This document shows, one piece after another, positions 7,000 through 8,431 of a stretch of DNA of 8,431 bases (the first letter of the stretch is position 1; every line of letters starts with the position of its first letter). The position numbers and the translations under genes were made by a program. The stretch comes from Bifidobacteriaceae bacterium. Its GTDB lineage: Bacteria > Actinomycetota > Actinomycetes > Actinomycetales > WQXJ01. Below the pieces are notes generated by a model, which did no database searches, was not told the DNA's origin, and saw only the letters and a program-made list of their open reading frames with translations. The stretch is taken from positions 1 through 8,431 of the forward strand of contig JAISCU010000363.1 of NCBI GenBank assembly GCA_031265345.1, written 5' to 3'.

Positions 7000-7010
7000 G
7001 CCTCTTTGGC
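6991..7010 (+). repeat. 20-bp direct repeat, copy A (upstream of peptide 2)
   Basis: Matches 7498-7517 at 18 of 20 bases (GGTTCCGTTG, then C/T, CTCT, T/C, TGGC). The two copies bracket the peptide 2 gene about 0.5 kb apart. Confidence 0.55.
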
Positions 7011-7073
7011 AGTCGCCCCTGGCGGGATCGTTAGTGTTCGATTTTCTACTACCGCATAAGGAGAACTGTCCAT

Positions 7074-7433
7074 ATGTTAACGATCGCGAAGAAGAGCAGC
7101 GTCGGGTTCCTGACCGCTGTGCTGATTGCAACAGGCGGAGTGGCGAGCGCTGAAGCCGCTGAGATCCACGCGTCTATCTCTGGTGCTACCGCACACACCA
7201 CACAGAGCCGCGCTCGCGCTTGGGTGACCGACACCCTGGACGACAACATGCGCGCAGACGTTGACTACAAGCGCGGCAACGCGAGCGCCGCCTCTCAGAC
7301 AACGAGCGCGACCGGAGGCAAAGGCAGCGAGGCCCAATCGGCCGCGGGCACCACGATCGCGACCATTCGCGCTTGCCGCCGGAACAACAACCCGCTGCAG
7401 GGTGACGCCTGCAGCGCCTGGATGACCCTCTAG
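7074..7433 (+). CDS. Small secreted peptide 2 with C-terminal two-Cys motif (119 aa)
   Basis: A Sec signal peptide is clear: MLTIAKK, a hydrophobic core (about residues 9-23) and an Ala-rich cleavage region ASAEAA (after Ala26 or Ala28). The mature chain of about 91 residues is polar, rich in Ala/Ser/Thr, with 'SRARAWVTDTLDD' near its start and 'IRAC-x11-CSAW' near its end; Cys101 and Cys113 may form a disulfide loop. Small secreted actinobacterial proteins with a similar Cys...D-x-C-S-x-W ending are familiar to me, but I cannot name a characterised family. ATG 7074 has AAGGAG ten bases upstream. It resembles peptide 1 in size, secretion and two-Cys content but not in sequence. A hairpin follows the stop at once, and an ABC ATPase gene lies 436 bases on. 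A function as antimicrobial peptide, signal or transporter substrate is inferred from context only. Confidence 0.8.
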   Translation: MLTIAKKSSVGFLTAVLIATGGVASAEAAEIHASISGATAHTTQSRARAWVTDTLDDNMRADVDYKRGNASAASQTTSATGGKGSEAQSAAGTTIATIRACRRNNNPLQGDACSAWMTL

Positions 7434-7468
7434 GGTCGGCCTGCGTTCCCGACGCCTGCGTCTGACCC
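7433..7468 (+). terminator. Hairpin directly after peptide 2
   Basis: GGGTCGG (7433-7439) pairs with CTGACCC (7462-7468), one G-U pair included, starting at the last base of the stop codon. The 22-base loop can form a further small stem (GCGT 7443-7446 with ACGC 7452-7455). It parallels the hairpin after peptide 1. There is no T-tract beyond a short TTCTTGTC. Confidence 0.4.
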
Positions 7469-7497
7469 GAGTTCTTGTCAAATGGTGGCGTCTCTGC

Positions 7498-7517
7498 GGT
7501 TCCGTTGTCTCTCTGGC
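7498..7517 (+). repeat. 20-bp direct repeat, copy B (downstream of peptide 2)
   Basis: Matches 6991-7010 at 18 of 20 bases. It lies 64 bases after the peptide 2 stop, in non-coding DNA. Confidence 0.55.
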
Positions 7518-7679
7518 TTGCGTGTGCCGGCTCTAACCGAAGCTCGCGGTTGGACGTGTTATGCCGTTGTTGATGTCGGTCGAAATCCGGTACATGAGGC
7601 CACGAATGCAATCTCAGCGTGTTCGACCACGAGATACCGGCCGCTTGCCGGTGCGTTTGCGCGAACGTAACGCATCGAT

Positions 7680-7726
7680 TGCTGGGGACGCGAGTGGTCG
7701 ATAACTGTCGACTCGCGTCCCCGGCA
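7680..7726. terminator. Strong 16-bp hairpin, probable bidirectional terminator
   Basis: GGGGACGCGAGT (7684-7695) and ACTCGCGTCCCC (7711-7722) are perfect inverted repeats. Four more outer pairs (TGCT with GGCA, one G-U) make a 16-bp stem with a 15-base loop. It separates peptide 2 from the ATPase gene and is the most stable structure seen in the window. With no T-tract on either side, direction cannot be told. Confidence 0.6.
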
Positions 7727-7785
7727 CCCATAGCCGTTGTCTGGCGTACCCGCGCAGGTTCCCGGGATCCTTGACGTGCTATGTC

Positions 7786-7824
7786 GTTCCACAAAGTGGA
7801 ACTCTCGTTGGTCTGATGTATACA
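7786..7824 (+). promoter_or_regulatory. Palindromic operator candidate with TATACA box before the second ATPase gene
   Basis: GTTCCAC-aaa-GTGGAAC (7786-7802) is a perfect 17-bp palindrome. TATACA (7819-7824), inside the palindrome TGTATACA, has the form of a -10 box, and with a 17-bp spacer the -35 position (7796-7801) would fall inside the palindrome. A protein bound there would block or replace -35 contact. The -35 hexamer itself is poor. The start codon is 46 bases after the -10 box. Confidence 0.45.
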
Positions 7825-7869
7825 CTTCTTCACTGCTCGCTCATTCGCGTGACAAGTCTGGAGTCTCGT

Positions 7870-8431
7870 ATGGTTATGCCCGTCCCAGTCCTAACAGTTG
7901 AGAACTTAGGGTTCTCGTATCGCGACCGAAAGCTACTGGAAGACGTGTGGCTGGAAGTACTACCTGGCCAGTCTGTGGCTGTCAGCGGTCCCACAGGCAG
8001 CGGGAAGAGCACTCTCCTGGCCTGCGTCACGGGACTGTTGCGCCCAAAGTCGGGCCAAGTGCTGGTCGACGGCATCAAGCTGCGAGGACTATCCCATAAG
8101 GCCTTGGCAGCGTTGCGCCGACGGCGCATGGGGGTGGTGTTCCAGTTCGGGGAGTTGCTGCCAGCGATGACCGCCAAGGAGAACGTAGCGTTGCCAGCAC
8201 TTCTGGACGGGAAGCCTTGGGCCGAAGCATCTGCCCGTGCCGACGAACTCATCGTCGGATTTGGCGTCTCCCCTGATGCAGAGGCGTGGAGATTATCGGG
8301 CGGAGAGCGCCAACGCGTGGGGTTGGCGCGCGCACTGATCAACGAACCATTGTTGATCGTAGCCGACGAGCCGACGGGTTCCCTTGACGCCGCTACGCGC
8401 GATGAGGTGGCTGATCTGCTGTTCTCTCGAC
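7870..8431 (+). CDS. ABC transporter ATP-binding protein, LolD/MacB type (3' end outside window)
   Basis: The frame is open to the right edge, giving 187 residues. Walker A is SGPTGSGKST (39-48), the Q-loop VVFQFGELLPAMTAKENVALP (Gln92 onward, the hallmark of the LolD/MacB/FtsE-like group) is complete, the signature is LSGGERQR (142-149), and Walker B is LLIVADEPTGSLD (161-173). The H-loop lies beyond the edge. Unlike the first ATPase, it keeps the normal length between Walker A and Q-loop, with the 'LRGLSHKALAALRRRRMG' segment. ATG 7870 is chosen because GGAG (7860-7863) lies six bases before it; ATG 7876 is an in-frame alternative. It should power an FtsX/MacB-type permease, presumably encoded just past the window. 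It lies downstream of the peptide 2 gene, behind its own probable promoter. Confidence 0.9.
   Translation, partial: MVMPVPVLTVENLGFSYRDRKLLEDVWLEVLPGQSVAVSGPTGSGKSTLLACVTGLLRPKSGQVLVDGIKLRGLSHKALAALRRRRMGVVFQFGELLPAMTAKENVALPALLDGKPWAEASARADELIVGFGVSPDAEAWRLSGGERQRVGLARALINEPLLIVADEPTGSLDAATRDEVADLLFSR

Larger units (their letters stand above)
6628..7073. other. Gap between permease and peptide 2 genes
   Basis: I see no convincing gene here. Two short frames overlap by ATGA (6647-6763, 38 aa; 6760-6882, 40 aa), but neither has a ribosome binding site. A hairpin lies at 6820-6844 and direct repeats at 6971-6999. The last 60 bases are more AT-rich and end in an AAGGAG ribosome site (7058-7063) for the peptide 2 gene, so its promoter should lie here. 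TTGGCA at 7006-7011 is a possible -35, but no well-spaced -10 goes with it. Confidence 0.5.
7434..7869. other. Gap between peptide 2 and the second ATPase gene
   Basis: No gene is supported here. A 62-codon frame on the + strand (7482-7670) has no ribosome site and an unordered Arg/Ala-rich product. The gap holds the post-peptide hairpin, the second 20-bp repeat copy (7498-7517), a strong 16-bp hairpin (7680-7726), a palindrome (7786-7802) and a TATACA box (7819-7824) that would suit a separate promoter for the ATPase gene. Confidence 0.5.

Noticed and set aside
7482..7670. 62-codon + strand frame after peptide 2
   Set aside because: No ribosome site, no signal peptide, unbiased codon use, and it overlaps non-coding repeat copy B.
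7434..7869. CRISPR array, tRNA or riboswitch in the gaps
   Set aside because: No regularly spaced repeats, cloverleaf or known aptamer core was seen; the structures present are simple hairpins and palindromes.

Overview
The window looks like chromosomal DNA of a high-GC Gram-positive bacterium (Actinomycetota). The signs are a GC-rich third codon position in most genes, GTG starts, a FIVAR/Big_2 surface protein, an IS4-type transposase of the actinobacterial kind, and a MacAB-like exporter whose adaptor carries a peptidoglycan-binding domain. I cannot name the genus. All convincing genes are on the + strand.

Layout. (1) 1-1308: the C-terminal part of a large secreted or surface protein, with two FIVAR modules, a Pro/Thr linker rich in TVTV repeats and two Big_2-like Ig folds, followed by tandem hairpins. 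(2) 1459-2612: a decayed IS4-family insertion element. It has short inverted repeats, and its transposase has lost two of three catalytic acidic residues and carries a frameshift. (3) 2718-6627: a cluster encoding a small secreted peptide (112 aa), a putative lipoprotein, a membrane-anchored adaptor with a PG_binding_1 domain, a short ABC ATPase and a four-helix FtsX/MacB-like permease. The last three genes overlap by 8-10 bases, so they form an operon. (4) 6628-7073: a gap with no convincing gene. (5) 7074-7433: a second small secreted peptide (119 aa) with two cysteines near its C-terminus. (6) 7434-7869: a second gap with a strong 16-bp hairpin, then a palindrome and a possible promoter. 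(7) 7870 to the right edge: a second ABC ATPase of the LolD/MacB type, cut off by the window.

Working model (inference). Regions 3 and 5-7 are two adjacent modules of one design: an abundant small secreted peptide beside a MacAB-like transporter. In each, the peptide gene is followed directly by a hairpin that could keep peptide expression above transporter expression. A palindrome of the form GTTCC-N7-GGAA lies upstream of both the first peptide gene and the second ATPase gene and nowhere else that I found, so one regulator may control both modules. The transporter could export the peptide past the membrane, protect the producer from it, or sense its effect on the envelope; the sequence does not decide between these. 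I recognise neither peptide as a named family, and this is the part of the window most likely to be undescribed.
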